Source: Lutraria lutraria
Lineage: Eukaryota; Mollusca; Bivalvia; Venerida; Mactridae
DNA: 64,000 nucleotides
Reading direction: 5' to 3'
Assembly: GCA_964023205.1 (NCBI GenBank)
Contig: OZ026841.1
Location: 33,122,399-33,186,398 of the forward strand
Below the pieces are notes generated by a model. The model was not told where the DNA came from. It saw only the letters and a list, made by a program, of their open reading frames with translations, and ran no database searches. A program made the position numbers and the translations under genes. Below are positions 14,401-25,538 of the stretch, piece by piece. The stretch's first letter is position 1. Every line of letters starts with the position of its first letter.

Positions 14401-17400
14401 ACATGTATAACATTTCTGTTGCTGGGGTAGTTGATGCGATTGTTGATATGGATGTTGCGGTGGTAGTTTGATTAATTGCGTCAAGTTTGTAATTGAGGTG
14501 GTTGTACATGTTGGTTTGGTTTATGATGAGACTGGTGTGGTTTTTGAAGTGGTTGTAGATGTTGGTGTTGATTTTGATGATATTGATGTGGTTTTTGAAG
14601 TGGTTGTATGTGTTATTGTTTGAGTGTTTGTTAATGTGGTTGATGCTGTAGCTGTCAATGTTTCAGGTGATACTGTTGTTACGGTGGATGTTGTTTGAGT
14701 GATTGATGAGGTGCAAGCCGATGTGGTTGTTGATGTTGCTGATGATCTTGCTGTTTCTGTAGTGGTTACTTATGCTGCTGTTGTGTTATCAGAAATGTTT
14801 GATTTCTTTTACATTAACTTCAATACAAAAAGTTGCATGGCCTGGGCTGTAAAATACTCTGTTTTGTCCGTGTGCAATTAGATTTAAGTTGCAATAATCT
14901 AAATACATGCATAATAGTTTCTTAAAAGTTTACAATGACAAAATATGTACACCAACGGTATGATGTTATTTTCAGGACAAAGTTCGCACTTCTTACCAAA
15001 TGAACAGGACACGAAGCATTTGTTAAATTCCGCAAATTCCGCATAAATTGTACATTGCAAAATACCTTGTATATACATAGTTCCCCTGTCATGCTCCGCA
15101 GGTAGAAAAGTAATTTTTTATGTGACTCTTATTCAAGGTGTTCATTCGCCTTTCTACAGCTGTTTCAGCTGGGGTCGCCGTGGTCGGCTTCAATTGACAA
15201 ACTCTATTCGGGATTATTGATTAAGGTCAATTGTTGGATTTTTTTTACAAAAGCTAAGCGCCTATAAACCTAATGTGCTGGAAAAGGATTGATTTGACTT
15301 TACGACTTTTTTGTTTCATAAATAAGTGGAAGACTAGGTAAGTGTGTCAGCGTAAAATTAGCTATCATGTTAAACATACGCCATGGTGATTTGTACGGAA
15401 AACACCGCCTATATTTTATCACGGTTTCGGATCCACCTTAATTTGGATAAAACTGGACAGTCATTCCATATCTCCTTACGTCCACTAATTAACAATCGAC
15501 AGATCAGGGCATAGTTTGCATTGTCTTATCAAACTTTGACTGACAATACTTTCAAGATATATCGTCAGTCTGTCAATAAAAAATCAAAATGAAGATATTC
15601 ATTACAAAATGATTTCATTATCCGGTGGTAAGAAATTTCACCAAGTTGTCATACGACTCCCATATAATTCCCTCACTTATTGTTTCAAGGGGTCATTAAT
15701 ACAAGTTATCATTCATCTGTTTTACGCTGAATAAGTTTTTTTTCAGCGGCGAATCTTCCATTCATAAAATACGACAAGATAAGCATTGTCTTGTCTATCA
15801 AAGAGGATTCCACAGTCCGTCATTTTGCTGGTTGGTAGGTCAGGTTTCAATAGGAGCGCACGTAGCTATGTTCCGCCCCGTTTAAGGCCTTTCTGATTTG
15901 TTGATTTTGTCAGTGATTAATAGACAACTTCTTTCATTAATTTCTAAATGTTTCGATCAGCTATCTCCATAATTTATTTGTAACATCAGAAGTTTCACTG
16001 GGTTCAAAGTTGTTGATGACCGTCGTGGATTTAACACTAACGCAAGTCATGACGAGGGGATTGGCTAGTATCTTGTTAGCCTTTGAAGTAGCCCCTCCAC
16101 TTACTACAGATCTAAAAGGACCTCAGAATTTCAGTTTTACTTTTTTTGATTTTAACGCCGTTTTCAACCATTTTTCAGTTATACACATATATATACTTAT
16201 CCATTATTTGATCCTCCAAAATGCTGTATACTTTCACATGTACGATATTTACTGTGTACTACATGTATATGTAATGGGCGATATTTACTATACTTGTAAT
16301 GGGCGATATTTACTGTACATACTCGATATTTACTGTACATGTAATGGGCGATATTTACTGTAAATGTAATGGGCGATATTTATTGGATATATCCTATATT
16401 TATTGTACATACTCGATATTTACTTGACAATTCCAATATTTTATGTACATATCCAATACATGTACAGTTGTATTAACTGTACATAATTATATGTACCGCC
16501 GATATTAACTGTTCATGCACGATATTGCCAGACCATAAGCTTTGTGGTGTGGCTTTTTACACTCAATCAAAAAGACGCAAAGGAACATTCTGTTCCGCGT
16601 TTTCCACGTTTGAAAAATACGCATCATGGAAAATTTCATGAACTTTACAGCCCTCAATAGTTATACAATACTTTCATGCTTACAATACTCAAATATCCAT
16701 GCTTTGTACATAGAACAACAATAACTTACATGCATATAACGACAGAGGAAAATATGAGATAATAATTATGTATAAAAGTAAATATATAAAGTTTTTGTGC
16801 ATTGGGATATGAAGAATAAATGTGCATTGGGATATACATTTGACTAACAGATCTAGTCTTCAACGGTACTCGTTTCAAGAAAGCCTCTCTAATACGAAAA
16901 AAATTTTTTGTCAGTCAGAACAAGTTCGGTTTAGAAATGTTCTACAGCATAAAGAATCGACTGTCTTTGTCTTTTTTTTCTGAATAAATACAACTAAATG
17001 AAGACCAGTTTATGGAGATATGTATACAAGTCCTATTCTAAAGCAGTGCATGGGATTATATGAAATACACGAAAAAGCTACAAAAAGGTTGTTTCGCGAT
17101 TATGGTTGCTCTGTCAAATAGTTAGTCATACTTCATGAACTATCCATGAACTATTAATAAAGTATACAAGAACAGTTCAAGAAAAATAATCAGTTTTCAT
17201 TAATTCTATTCGAAGGTGTCAGGTATACAGAAAAGTTGTGGATATCTCACACATAATTTCGGAACATCGTAATCCCGGAATTTTAAATCCATGATCAAAG
17301 CACTAAAGGGCTGAAACAACATCAAATAAATTATGCAGTATAAACATCAATACAAAATCATATAAGAAAGCTTTAAGCCATTTCTACATAATGCATACTA

Positions 17401-20400
17401 AACAGAAAAAAATAAACAAATAAATAAAAAGCAGGAAATATATTCGCAAAACTGAATATTCTACAATTTCACAGCTTTGCTGGGGTACTCTAATGTCTAA
17501 CTTACCTCCACGATTATAAGCTGTAAACATAAACGTCAAATAAAACTCAATAATTCTGTAATATAATTTTTAACACCTATAAACGGCAATTTACGTCACC
17601 GTTAACAAACCTCTTCAGAAATGATCAGATTAGAAACTCCGCGTTGTATTGCCATAAAGAAAAATGTTAGTACAAATGTACTTAAAACTGACAAATAAAT
17701 GAGAATAAATGTATAAAAATAATATGATGATAGCATAATGTTATTTGCTGCCATATCGTTTCCGTAATAAAAAGGTCAGTGCCCGATGGTAATGATAAAG
17801 ACAATTATTGGAAGAACTTTCTGACATTAAATGTCTAAATTCGGTGAAAAAAATATGTTTGACGATGACTGACATGAATTTTATTAGCTTATAACTGAAT
17901 CATTCGAATTTAGTCATTATATTTTTTACCTGGAACTATTCACGTGTGAATGTTCGTGGAAAAAAAATGCACGTCTTATTTTATAGCATCATTAATATAT
18001 CGCCAAACATTATTGTTAAATTGAACTTCCGTTTGATAACCAAATTCTAGTGAAAATAGACTCACTTTGGAAAATAACGCGAATTATGTACAAACGCGTC
18101 TTACACATTCCCGTATGAAAATATAAGAACTATTTAATCCCACAATTTAAAGTAAAGTCTCTGCAAGCTTGAAGAAAGCTAAAAGTTAGCCTTTAACCGA
18201 GTTCATAAATTTACTGTGAGACTCATTCTATAAAAAAAAGAAAATTGCGTTACTTTTTGTATACAGTATACAATGTAACAGATTCATTAGGTTAGGTTTT
18301 AAGGAAATTGTTACTTATGTTTTCAGATAAATTTGTAGAAGTTTTTCTAGTTTTGCTTTGTAAATCCCATATAATGAATTATCTATCACAAAACTGTACT
18401 GAAATATAAAGTGTATCACAAACCCCAATTTAGTTTTCTCAATAAAATGTTTCGCCCTCGTTGCGCCTGATTTGCGGCCAAAAATTACCAAGAAAAACAA
18501 AACAAAGACGCATATTTCATCCTACGCACGAATTTGTCTGACATTGCAAATTTTAAGTTTCCTACATAAATGATCAATCTTAATGTTTAATTCATCACAC
18601 GTTTTCTTATTTGTTTACAAATGAAGTTCAAATTAATAACTAAGTAGGCGTGTATAATTATTTGTATACATATAATTCTTATATCGAAATTACGCGCCAA
18701 GTTTAAAGACATTAACTAATAATAAAACATATTATTTTGTATCGTATATTTATGTGCAAGCAGTTAATTTATATCCTTGAAGATAATTATCTATAGACGT
18801 AAAATATGGGGTTGTCTGCCGTCTATAGTTGCATGGAAACAATATCAATGCAGAGTGGCAAAATCATCGATGAGTTAGAGCGATGGATATGTACCTTTGT
18901 CGTATATTATTATTATCTTTATAGATTATCTAGCATTCTTAAGGAAAACGATATTGAATGTATAATTAATGTTCATCCTCATCTACAACTACTCTTTGTA
19001 TTGATTATTTTGTCATATTTGTTTGAATTATCTTTGTATATAGATCTAGATCACGTGATTATCTGTACATATTATAAATGTATGCAAACGAGACGATGTA
19101 CTTCGTATACATCTAAATAAAAATATGTTCTGTTCTGTTCCGTATATTTCTTTTAAATACGTTGAGTCGAATTATGAATAATTAGTACCGGATCGTAACG
19201 GAAATGTAGACGTGACTTTATGCATGCCTGCTAAATGAATAAAAACAAGTATTTAATGAAGAACGGGAGCGTTGTCTCAGACAGACTAAGCAGGGATAAA
19301 GGAAGATGTAAAACAGACATAGACACTTGGAAGTCGATGGAGAACGAGTGTATGTAAGAGGAAGAACACTTAACACATTAACCGATGCTTAAACTCACAT
19401 TTATTTATAAAGTATTTATTAAACAAATAATGTTACTGAAGTAAATATTCCATCTTGTAGGTATTCATAGATCAGACGTAAGTTTTTCCCCATTTTTTTT
19501 AATTAATTGGCGCGGAATGAAAGAATTACTGCAGTGGAAAGAATAATACTAAAAAACGTCTGTTCAATTTAGAGACACTAACTTTCGTTCCAATATTGTT
19601 CATTTTTTATAAATAAGCAAAAAAATATAACCTTCGTATCTTGTTTCACTTAGCAAGTTTAAGTTACGTTTTTATCAAAACTCAGCATTTCACGGGTTAC
19701 GTAACGAAATGATTGTAATCGATAGATTGCGTAAATTATTTCAAATATTTCTTAAGTATATATAAAAATATACTAGCTACTCGAGTGTATTATTTGCGGT
19801 CTGACCTTCACAACACCTTCTGAGTATTAATTTCATACAAAACAGCAATGTATCGGTGCTTTACACAAGGCACGACATAGAACCATGAAATACTATTTGA
19901 AAAGAGTATGGAAACAAATGCCCGGCCCTCCTGTGTTTTACCCCCACCTCTCCCCCCTGTCTCCTCTCTGGGTGGCTCTGAAATGGCCATAGCTATCGAA
20001 TGGGCCGGTTAACAGCAGATAAACAAATAAAACAATTGCAGGAAAAAATGTTTTCGCGACGTATGTTTTTCGTTCTGTTTATAAATACATACTAGAGTAC
20101 TGGTTACACTGCCGCACACATACGGTCAAACCTCTGAACAAAGGCCACACAAGAGGAAGACAAAATGTGGCCTTTACTGACAGGTGGTCGTTTGCTATGT
20201 AGTTTCGTCCTAAATGATCAATGGTGGTCTTTAAAGGAAATGGTCTTTATTCACGGGGTAGACTTTATTTGTAGGCGGTCGATAACACAGGTTTGATTGT
20301 ATTTTAATTGGAAGTTTAATTAAAAACCAATCAAGATTAATTCATCAAAATATGTCTTGTTGGATGACCGGTCGTTTTATGGACATCTAATGTTAGATGT

Positions 20401-23400
20401 GACAATAAAATGTCAAAGTATCATCTAATACGTTTATCTTTTACAAAAAAAGAATGACAAAACCCTGTGAGGCGTTAACCACAAACCCGAACAGTAGATG
20501 AACATACTTATCAATTATATACAGTTCCCTGAAAGACAATGTATATTGTATAGCCTGGCTATCTATTGATGCTTTACATAGATTCCAATTATATGATAAT
20601 TAATGAATAGATGCTGTCAAGATAGTTTTCTACAATTTTAAAAAAAATATTTAAACTTAATAGAATAGCGTTGTAAAATATTTTATTCACTAAATTTAGC
20701 ATGTATAATAACTATAGTTTAATTTAATTACGTGTAAATCGGATACTACTTTAAGATCATTCAGTTGAAGTTCTTTAAGTATTGCAGATTTCTAGGTCAG
20801 CGATTGGTTCAACGAAGGGCAGTAATTTCTACGGCGTGAACTGGAGTCGTAAAACTATATATAATTAATCGATCGTGCGTGTGTGCTTAATAACGCGGAA
20901 CATGTACTGCAGAAAAAAAAATCCCAAAGATCAAAAGCACGTTTAAATTCTTTATTATTGTTTATAGTTTATCGGGTAAACAGAAAATAGTTAAACTATG
21001 CGCATAATATTTACGACAGAAAAAATGCAAAATAAGCTGAATTACTTCATCAAAGCGATTTGAATAGCCTGACGTGATTAATTTTGTAGAGTGCCAGTTT
21101 TATCAGAACGTTTAAATTCCGTATTTATTGTACTGATGTTTCTGCTACGTACTGAAATAACTTACAAAGAGCTGTCTATTGGTGATTTAGCAAAAGTACA
21201 ACATATTTATGTTTCCTCTTGTAACCGCTTCATGTTTCATATTGAAATACTGAAAGCGTGCGTAACAAATATCAGGATGCTCTGTGAATTTACGACATTC
21301 TTAAAGTAACTTGTAAGTAAGAAATTCAGTACAGTTTGAAGGAATTTTCGCTTAATTAATGATGCCAGAAATACTCCCCCCCCCCCCCCCCTTAATCTGG
21401 TGAAGAGGTCCTGGTTATCACAAAATAGTGAAATCAATGAAAATTTCCTCTTATACTAAGAGTTCATCTAGACTCGACGTGTGGAATGTATTAGGTAAGC
21501 TGGCTATAACTAGTTCAATTTCTTCTTTGAGACAATTACATGGCGAAATATGACACGAAAGATTAATTTTAAAACCATTCAGTCAGGTCTCCAGTTACTT
21601 TATTAATTTATCATTTGTCTTACATAATGCTACTTACGTTACATTAAACCATTAATTACATAGTTGGCTAATTTATTGCTTTCATCTTGAGGTTGTTACA
21701 AAATAGTCAAAACACTGAGATATCATATTCGTGCAATAAAACTCCATTTGATTAATCAAAATCTAATTTACCACGACTGTGGCTTTCGTTGCCAACATAA
21801 TTTCAATCCTTTTTTTTGTTTTTATTTTTTTGTTTGTGTTTTTTTTTGACAAAATTACATAACCTTAAAAACGTTACCTGTAATCGAGCGCGAGGACCAC
21901 AGTGAAAATGAATTAACACGTGTTATTCTATAGATAACTTTGGTATTCATTTCATGCCATAAAATGAACTCATACATAATCTAATAAAAATGCTGAAGTG
22001 TGCATAAAAACTTGTGAAGTTGCGAGAAAAATAAAATCAAGGCTCTTGATTACGTCAGATGCTACATTTTACAACAGTGCTGATGGCTGATAAGCCCAAA
22101 CGGCTCCGTTTAGTGCATCATACATTGTAAGAGTATTATCTTTGATGTGAAGTTATTAAATTTTTACAGATACAAGTGCGATAAATTTGATGTACTGGTA
22201 CAATAATGGATTCTATAAGATCCTATAAAAAACGTATATTTTATGTATTTTAACCCGTTTGTGAAATTAACATTCATATTCATTTTTTAATAGTTTAAAA
22301 AAATAAAAAAAAGCTACTTAAAAATAAATGATTAACCTACTATACATTTTACTTTATTTTGTAAACGTTGATAATGTTTAACATCCCGACTTATGTAATG
22401 TATTCTCAAAAATACATAGATAAAAAGTGCATTTCACAAAACCTGCCACTCTTTTAATTAAACAAAAAATGCCAACTCATACTCGCTAGAATGCACTTGG
22501 CAAAAAATGTATAAAATGTTTCCCTGCATAGCAAAGACTGACTCACAGATCTCATCGTTCTCACGCCCACTATTAACAATCAGTTAGTTCTTGAATCACC
22601 GAGCTAAGTGTATATCTCATGACATAAAACAATGCAACGAGTATAAATTATTTGAAAGGATAGTCACCATAGAATGATTCGATTATTTGAAACACCACTT
22701 ACTTCAATTGGCGCACTTACATAATCATGCATGTCTTACAAAGTATTCTTGAGTGATTACAAAAACGTCACGAACTAAATATTTCCTTGCCGATTTTAAG
22801 CCTTATTTATTTTCAGTTTCTGAAGCAGTTTTGATAGCAAAAATAGATTTACGATCCCGTGTTGATAAAAAGTATCCCTAATACAACGTCCATTCTATTG
22901 CACACATTGATCGAAATAACAAACTCAGCACTTCTCTTCATAAAGGCTGACTGTACATAAAGGCGTTGCATTTCCTGTCTCTTGTCGTATTGATTATTCA
23001 AAAGCGACCATTTCTGGTACAGAAGGCTCCCTTTTTAAACAGTCCCCATATCAATTATTATGTAGACTTGGTTTTAGACATAAAATAAATCATAACATAA
23101 GAAGAGATTGACTGACCCAACAAAATGCACCAATCTACCATATATATAAATATAAAATATAAAACTAAATCAGACTGGTAATATTGACCTACGGATATTA
23201 AAATAAACTCTTGGAAAACATGCTAATGGTGCGTTTATTATGACAGGGTCTTAATTGGCTCGTTCTGTCTCATTGGAATAATGAAACAGTCACCCGCACA
23301 TTCGCAGATGTTCAGTGCATTTCAAACATGCTAAGAATTTACCGTTACGTAAACAAAGGATACAGAGCTAAGTACGAGATGGAGTTACCTGGGTCTATGG

Positions 23401-24856
23401 TAATTTATTACATTATGGGGTCTGATATTTTTTATAATCTAATGAATTAAACATAAATATTAATTAAGCAATTTCGGTGATAGACAGAGAACATCTGCGC
23501 GAACGACTGTGTTTGTCTTTATTGATAATTTTAAAAAGCGGATTTAAGTGTTTACACCGTGTTTTTTTTCTACGTATTAATTAATTGCTAATATATGTTA
23601 AAAACGTTCATTTGAGCCATTCGTTACCAGCTAGTATCCGATCTAAAGTATTTTGTCTATCTTTTTTTATGTATAGTATTTCGGATGTTTTGATAAACTA
23701 TATAAGAGTTTGTGGTCAGATTGGTCCTTATCAATCTCCTTATTGCTTTACTTTATTATTTATTCAGCGTCGTATTTTGGTAACCGCTTCTATGTGTTGA
23801 GACGGTCTTCCTTTATTTATAGTCTAAGCAACAGATGCGATTAATTCGACGTCTTAGCCTCACCAAAAAGCCACTCTGACGCGTATATTACATAACAAAT
23901 GTATTATCACAGAGGACTTGTTTGAGTGGGGAAAGTTATCCTGCGACCATAAAGGCTTTGTATAAATAAACACAGGAAGATAAACAACAAATGAAACTGT
24001 CAACAATCAAACTGATTGTTTTCCATTCATCTTAAATTACAATCGAAAAAGCACTGATTAAATTGAACGTTAATGGAACGCGTTTTTCTCACAAAACTCA
24101 GTCATACCTTGGCTCCATTCATAAAATGTAAAACATAATACATATACTACATCATAGCATGTTTAAAAATACTTTATTGAATTGTCCGGGGTATATAGTC
24201 CGAAAAACTACAATCTGTGTCGTCCTTTATTGTTACGTTGTTACAACCTTAATTGAATAGTTCATATTATCTTACTATGTAATCAGATTACCTATTTCTT
24301 TTCGAGTCGAATACTTTTAAAACACTATGACACAGGAGTAATTTAACAATATTAATTATGTCCATTTGACGCCGTAAAAACGAAATACACATTATTAATA
24401 AATGATGCCTCTGAATATATATATTAATGACTTTTTATTTATGTAATACAAAAAAAAACATGAAGACTCTTACGCAGTATCTGCAAAATGAGCAGATTAT
24501 TTTTACGACACATGCCCATTTTTAAAGTAATTAAATAATGCAAAAAACTTACGTCGTCCTTTTCCAAATCTTGACCGCCTGTGTGCCTCCTTGGCCCCAG
24601 CGAATCCTAGTTCGTTACAGACTACATTGGCATCCTTGATATCCCAATAGTCATCACAGATAGCGCCCCACCGTGACCAGTGATAGATCAACACTGTCCC
24701 CTCATTTTTTGAACGGCCCCCAACAAGTCTCAAACTCCCTTCAGACCATCGATTGGACCTTTGGGCAATGGTGAAATCAATAAAAAATAAGATGACCGCT
24801 AAAAGCAGCCCAGATACGTTCACACACACGCTAAGTTTTGATGTAAAAAATCTCAT
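2346..24856 (-). CDS. LOXL2-like: Lysyl oxidase homologue (LOXL2/3/4-type), 11 exons, complete
   Basis: Secreted copper amine oxidase that oxidises lysine in collagen or elastin-like matrix proteins to allow cross-linking. Exons in transcript order: 24856-24553, 9206-8663, 8220-8008, 7351-7192, 6672-6493, 5959-5794, 5476-5339, 4979-4862, 4460-4303, 3644-3550, 2471-2346. They sum to 2,202 nt, giving 733 aa plus TAG, and every junction is GT-AG with matching phase. Order: signal peptide (~1-32), SRCR1 (~42-143, six Cys), Thr/Pro-rich linker (~148-310), acidic spacer, SRCR2 (~412-521, six Cys), LOX domain (~524-733). The copper motif [11 protein letters not shown] (His604, 607, 609, 611) and the LTQ partners Lys634 ([11 protein letters not shown]) and Tyr670 ([13 protein letters not shown]) are present; their 36-residue spacing matches human LOXL2. 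Vertebrate LOXL2-4 have four SRCR domains; this has two separated by a mucin-like stretch. RRR at ~352-354 could be a convertase site (inference). A possible ATTAAA poly(A) signal lies at 1800-1805 (minus). Confidence 0.95.
3345..3465. repeat. Degenerate copy of the 20121-20301 MITE family
   Basis: Shares ctttactgacag, ctttattcac.ggg and a final ggcggccgctaac...gactgta with the element at 20121-20301. It lies in LOXL intron 10 and overlaps the read-through part of exon 10. The left end is not recognisable. Confidence 0.5.
3550..3644 (-). CDS. LOXL2-like: LOXL exon 10: LTQ tyrosine exon
   Basis: Acceptor ttgaacag. Encodes [18 protein letters not shown] and [14 protein letters not shown], the most conserved LOX block, with the cofactor Tyr670. 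The donor AAG|gtacaa is chosen because exon 11 then supplies the expected conserved C terminus. Without splicing the frame runs on for 44 codons to a TGA at 3417-3415. Confidence 0.94.
3968..4223 (-). repeat. Full-length tRNA-derived SINE in LOXL intron 9
   Basis: The minus-strand head reads gctgccgtggtctagtggtt, with a T arm ggttcgattcccgg. A body follows (aggaaaactggttaggtgaa), and the 3' end is gttgaaaacggcgttaaacc. It keeps a nearly paired acceptor stem (GCTGCCG with TCGCAGC). The shared body places it with the 26463-26680 copy; the tail recurs at 16150-16184. Confidence 0.8.
4303..4460 (-). CDS. LOXL2-like: LOXL exon 9: copper site and LTQ lysine
   Basis: Acceptor ttttcag, donor gtgagt. 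Encodes [15 protein letters not shown]...[15 protein letters not shown]...[10 protein letters not shown]. It carries the remaining copper histidines and the lysine (Lys634) that forms the lysyl-tyrosyl-quinone cofactor. Confidence 0.96.
4862..4979 (-). CDS. LOXL2-like: LOXL exon 8: copper-site exon
   Basis: Acceptor tttacag, donor gtaagt. Encodes [20 protein letters not shown]...[10 protein letters not shown], holding the first two copper-ligand histidines of the WxWHxCHxHYH motif. Confidence 0.96.
5339..5476 (-). CDS. LOXL2-like: LOXL exon 7: start of catalytic domain
   Basis: Encodes [19 protein letters not shown]...[21 protein letters not shown], matching the conserved LOX opening (PDLV...QCA.EENCL). 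The donor is taken at T|gtaggt (5338-5337) because only that choice keeps frame with exon 8, giving ...[15 protein letters not shown]. Confidence 0.93.
5794..5959 (-). CDS. LOXL2-like: LOXL exon 6: second half of SRCR2
   Basis: Acceptor tttctcag, donor gtaaga. Encodes [18 protein letters not shown]...RLEDCV...LSCSR...AGIICDA, the C-terminal SRCR half with four cysteines. The split codon joins exon 7 to give [10 protein letters not shown], the usual start of the LOX catalytic region. Confidence 0.95.
6493..6672 (-). CDS. LOXL2-like: LOXL exon 5: first half of SRCR2
   Basis: Acceptor tttcag, donor gtaagt. Encodes YRIVGG...[31 protein letters not shown]...GYARTAQK, the N-terminal half of a canonical SRCR domain. 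Exactly 60 codons, phase 0 at both ends. Confidence 0.95.
6883..7012 (-). repeat. tRNA-like SINE head fragment in LOXL intron 4
   Basis: On the minus strand a tRNA-like stretch reads gtagagcgtcggactcct... with a T-arm-like tgtgttagaatcccgt. The anticodon position resembles CCT (Arg). It lacks a good acceptor stem, so it is a degenerate SINE head rather than a working tRNA. Confidence 0.55.
7192..7351 (-). CDS. LOXL2-like: LOXL exon 4: charged spacer before SRCR2
   Basis: Acceptor acttcag before 7351, donor gtaagt after 7192. Encodes [12 protein letters not shown] followed by a Glu/Lys/Val-rich segment ending KAEQPPS. No domain. The reading frame is supported only by phase agreement with exons 3 and 5 and the lack of stops. 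Confidence 0.8.
7438..7826. mobile_element. 389-bp MITE with TTAA flanks (family 1, copy A)
   Basis: Terminal inverted repeats: left aaagccccaatagc, right gctaatgggactttaa, each with TTAA at the edge. It lies inside LOXL intron 3 (7352-8007). A second copy of the same family at 46625-47339 matches over most of this length. No coding capacity. TTAA target duplication suggests mobilisation by a piggyBac-type transposase (inference). Confidence 0.8.
8008..8220 (-). CDS. LOXL2-like: LOXL exon 3: linker, Thr-rich start then acidic spacer
   Basis: Acceptor ...gacag before 8220, donor gtgtgt after 8008. Encodes a short [18 protein letters not shown] stretch, then an Asp/Asn/Ile-rich spacer, ending SSRRR across the junction. 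There is no known domain. The basic RRR at the end could be a proprotein-convertase site. Phases 2/2 agree with both neighbours. Confidence 0.85.
8663..9206 (-). CDS. LOXL2-like: LOXL exon 2: second half of SRCR1 and Thr-rich mucin-like linker
   Basis: The acceptor (tttcag) precedes 9206. The exon encodes [12 protein letters not shown]...SSAGVVCN, closing SRCR1, then ~100 residues dominated by Thr with Pro, Ala and Lys ([15 protein letters not shown] and similar). It ends in an aromatic, non-repetitive segment ([16 protein letters not shown]). The Thr tract is built of ACA/ACC/ACG codons and appears as a GTT-rich run on the plus strand. Such a tract would be heavily O-glycosylated (inference). 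Its repeat nature makes length polymorphism likely. Donor gtacca; phase 2. Confidence 0.92.
9790..9960 (-). repeat. Probable SINE fragment with 11-bp tandem duplication
   Basis: The minus strand reads cccccgtgagttcgaatc followed by ...tggcttacggaag, resembling a tRNA T arm and SINE body. Within it gagctactccg is tandemly repeated (9916-9941 area). The assignment is by resemblance only. Confidence 0.45.
11640..12135 (-). pseudogene. Duplicated coding-like remnant in LOXL intron 1
   Basis: The exact 22-bp segment at 11859-11880 recurs at 11988-12009, with weaker similarity around it. On the minus strand both copies read NSSETADD. One (12135-11905) is open for 76 codons and ends with a basic region ([10 protein letters not shown]); the other is interrupted by stops. 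The family is unknown. It could be a relic of a mobile element or chance open sequence. Confidence 0.3.
14400..14769 (-). pseudogene. Thr/Ser-rich decayed open frame in LOXL intron 1
   Basis: The minus strand is open from 14769 to a TAA at 14523-14521 (82 codons). It is strongly Thr/Ser-rich with phrases such as [20 protein letters not shown]; about 47 further codons are open after that stop. No ATG and no convincing splice pair. It has the same strand and character as the LOXL mucin-like linker, so it may be a degenerate linker exon copy, but inclusion in the mRNA would break SRCR1. Confidence 0.4.
16150..16184 (-). repeat. SINE tail fragment
   Basis: Plus-strand tttaacgccgttttcaacca and tttttcagttata match the 3' end of the SINE at 3968-4223 in the same orientation. 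Confidence 0.6.
16236..16530. repeat. Degenerate minisatellite, 'gggcgatatttactg' units
   Basis: Repeated gatatttactgtacatg with variable spacers (gtaatgggc, actc), spaced roughly 23-28 bp and decaying towards 16530. It overlaps a chance open frame on the plus strand. Confidence 0.75.
18800..19143 (+). mobile_element. Possible 5'-truncated LINE 3' end
   Basis: An AT-rich stretch ends in aaataaaaatatgttctgttctgttccg, a short TTCTG-type tail like those terminating some CR1/L2-like LINEs. A 104-codon frame (18806-19120) shows no recognisable RT residues. Confidence 0.35.
20121..20301. mobile_element. 181-bp MITE with 'TACGGTCAAACCT' termini
   Basis: Left end tacggtcaaacctctg and right end cacaggtttgattgta are inverted repeats with two or three differences. 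No coding capacity. A related fragment lies at 3345-3465, and a lone left end (gtatagtcaaacctgcgtaa) near 44624. Confidence 0.65.
24553..24856 (-). CDS. LOXL2-like: LOXL exon 1: signal peptide and first half of SRCR1
   Basis: ATG at 24856-24854. A hydrophobic segment ([19 protein letters not shown]) follows a short basic start, with likely cleavage after AQ (~residue 32). SRCR start LRLVGG and the core [18 protein letters not shown] are visible, then FGKGR. The donor gtaagt follows 24553. The exon ends after one base of a codon, which completes as Arg with GT from exon 2 and restores the SRCR motif [14 protein letters not shown]. Confidence 0.93.
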
Positions 24857-25172
24857 TTTTAACTTCAGTTAAATGTACAAATTATCCACAAATCCAAATT
24901 TATTATCTATAGTCAACTGGAAAGTTTTATGAAAAAAATATCCGTAATTTTCCCGACACTATTTGCAGATAATATTTCACCGAAACTGTATTTACAGTAA
25001 TAAAGCAGCTTATAAACTACAAACGTCCTCTACTGCAAGTCTTATTTCTGCCTCTCTCTCTCTCTCTAGATCTGTCAGCCGAGTTTCATTCATAAAATTT
25101 ACTCTACTATTAGTTCCGACATAAACAAGTTTCTGTCTCGAATTAAACGTTTTATTTTATTCACGAACACAT

Positions 25173-25538
25173 TTGGGGTGCAATCATGTGATCAAACAGT
25201 TTACTTTCTACTTGAACCTGTTCGGAGTTATGTTACAAAAAGCTTTACCAAATAACAGCAAGCTTGCCGTAGTTTTAACTTTCCTCCTTTTTATTATAAC
25301 TTATTACAACACAAACAGATTGCAGCATGAATGTAATACAATAGAGTATTTTCTATCTGCCCCGAGTTTGAGAAACTTTACTGGTGTGTTTTTCAAAGCA
25401 AGCGGTCCAATGGAAGTGTACACTGGGCTGTTCACCGAACGTGTTTTAAATACTAGCCTGCTTGTTCAGCTACTAAATAAAGCAGAGGCACTGGTGGTGG
25501 CGGGGCGATCGGGAGAAATCTGTCAATCAAACATATAG
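25173..25538 (+). other. Unassigned 121-codon open frame divergent from LOXL
   Basis: ATG frame 317 bp upstream of the LOXL start on the opposite strand, with a hydrophobic segment (LAVVLTFLLFIITYY) near residue 35 and no recognised domain. It could be a first exon of a small type II membrane protein or a chance open frame in AT-rich sequence. Codon use gives no help. Confidence 0.2.

Larger units (their letters stand above)
9207..24552 (-). other. LOXL intron 1 (~15.3 kb)
   Basis: Long first intron that splits the SRCR1 domain. It holds a tRNA-like SINE fragment (~9790-9960), a duplicated coding-like remnant (~11640-12135), a Thr/Ser-rich decayed frame (~14400-14769), a SINE tail (16150-16184), a 'gggcgatatttactg' minisatellite (~16236-16530), a possible LINE 3' end (~18800-19143), a MITE (20121-20301) and an 18-base C run near 21375. 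Elsewhere it is AT-rich with no convincing exon. Confidence 0.85.

Noticed and set aside
19908..19985. GC-rich patch as a first exon on the minus strand ([17 protein letters not shown])
   Set aside because: No donor in a useful position and no downstream partner exon; may be a repeat fragment.
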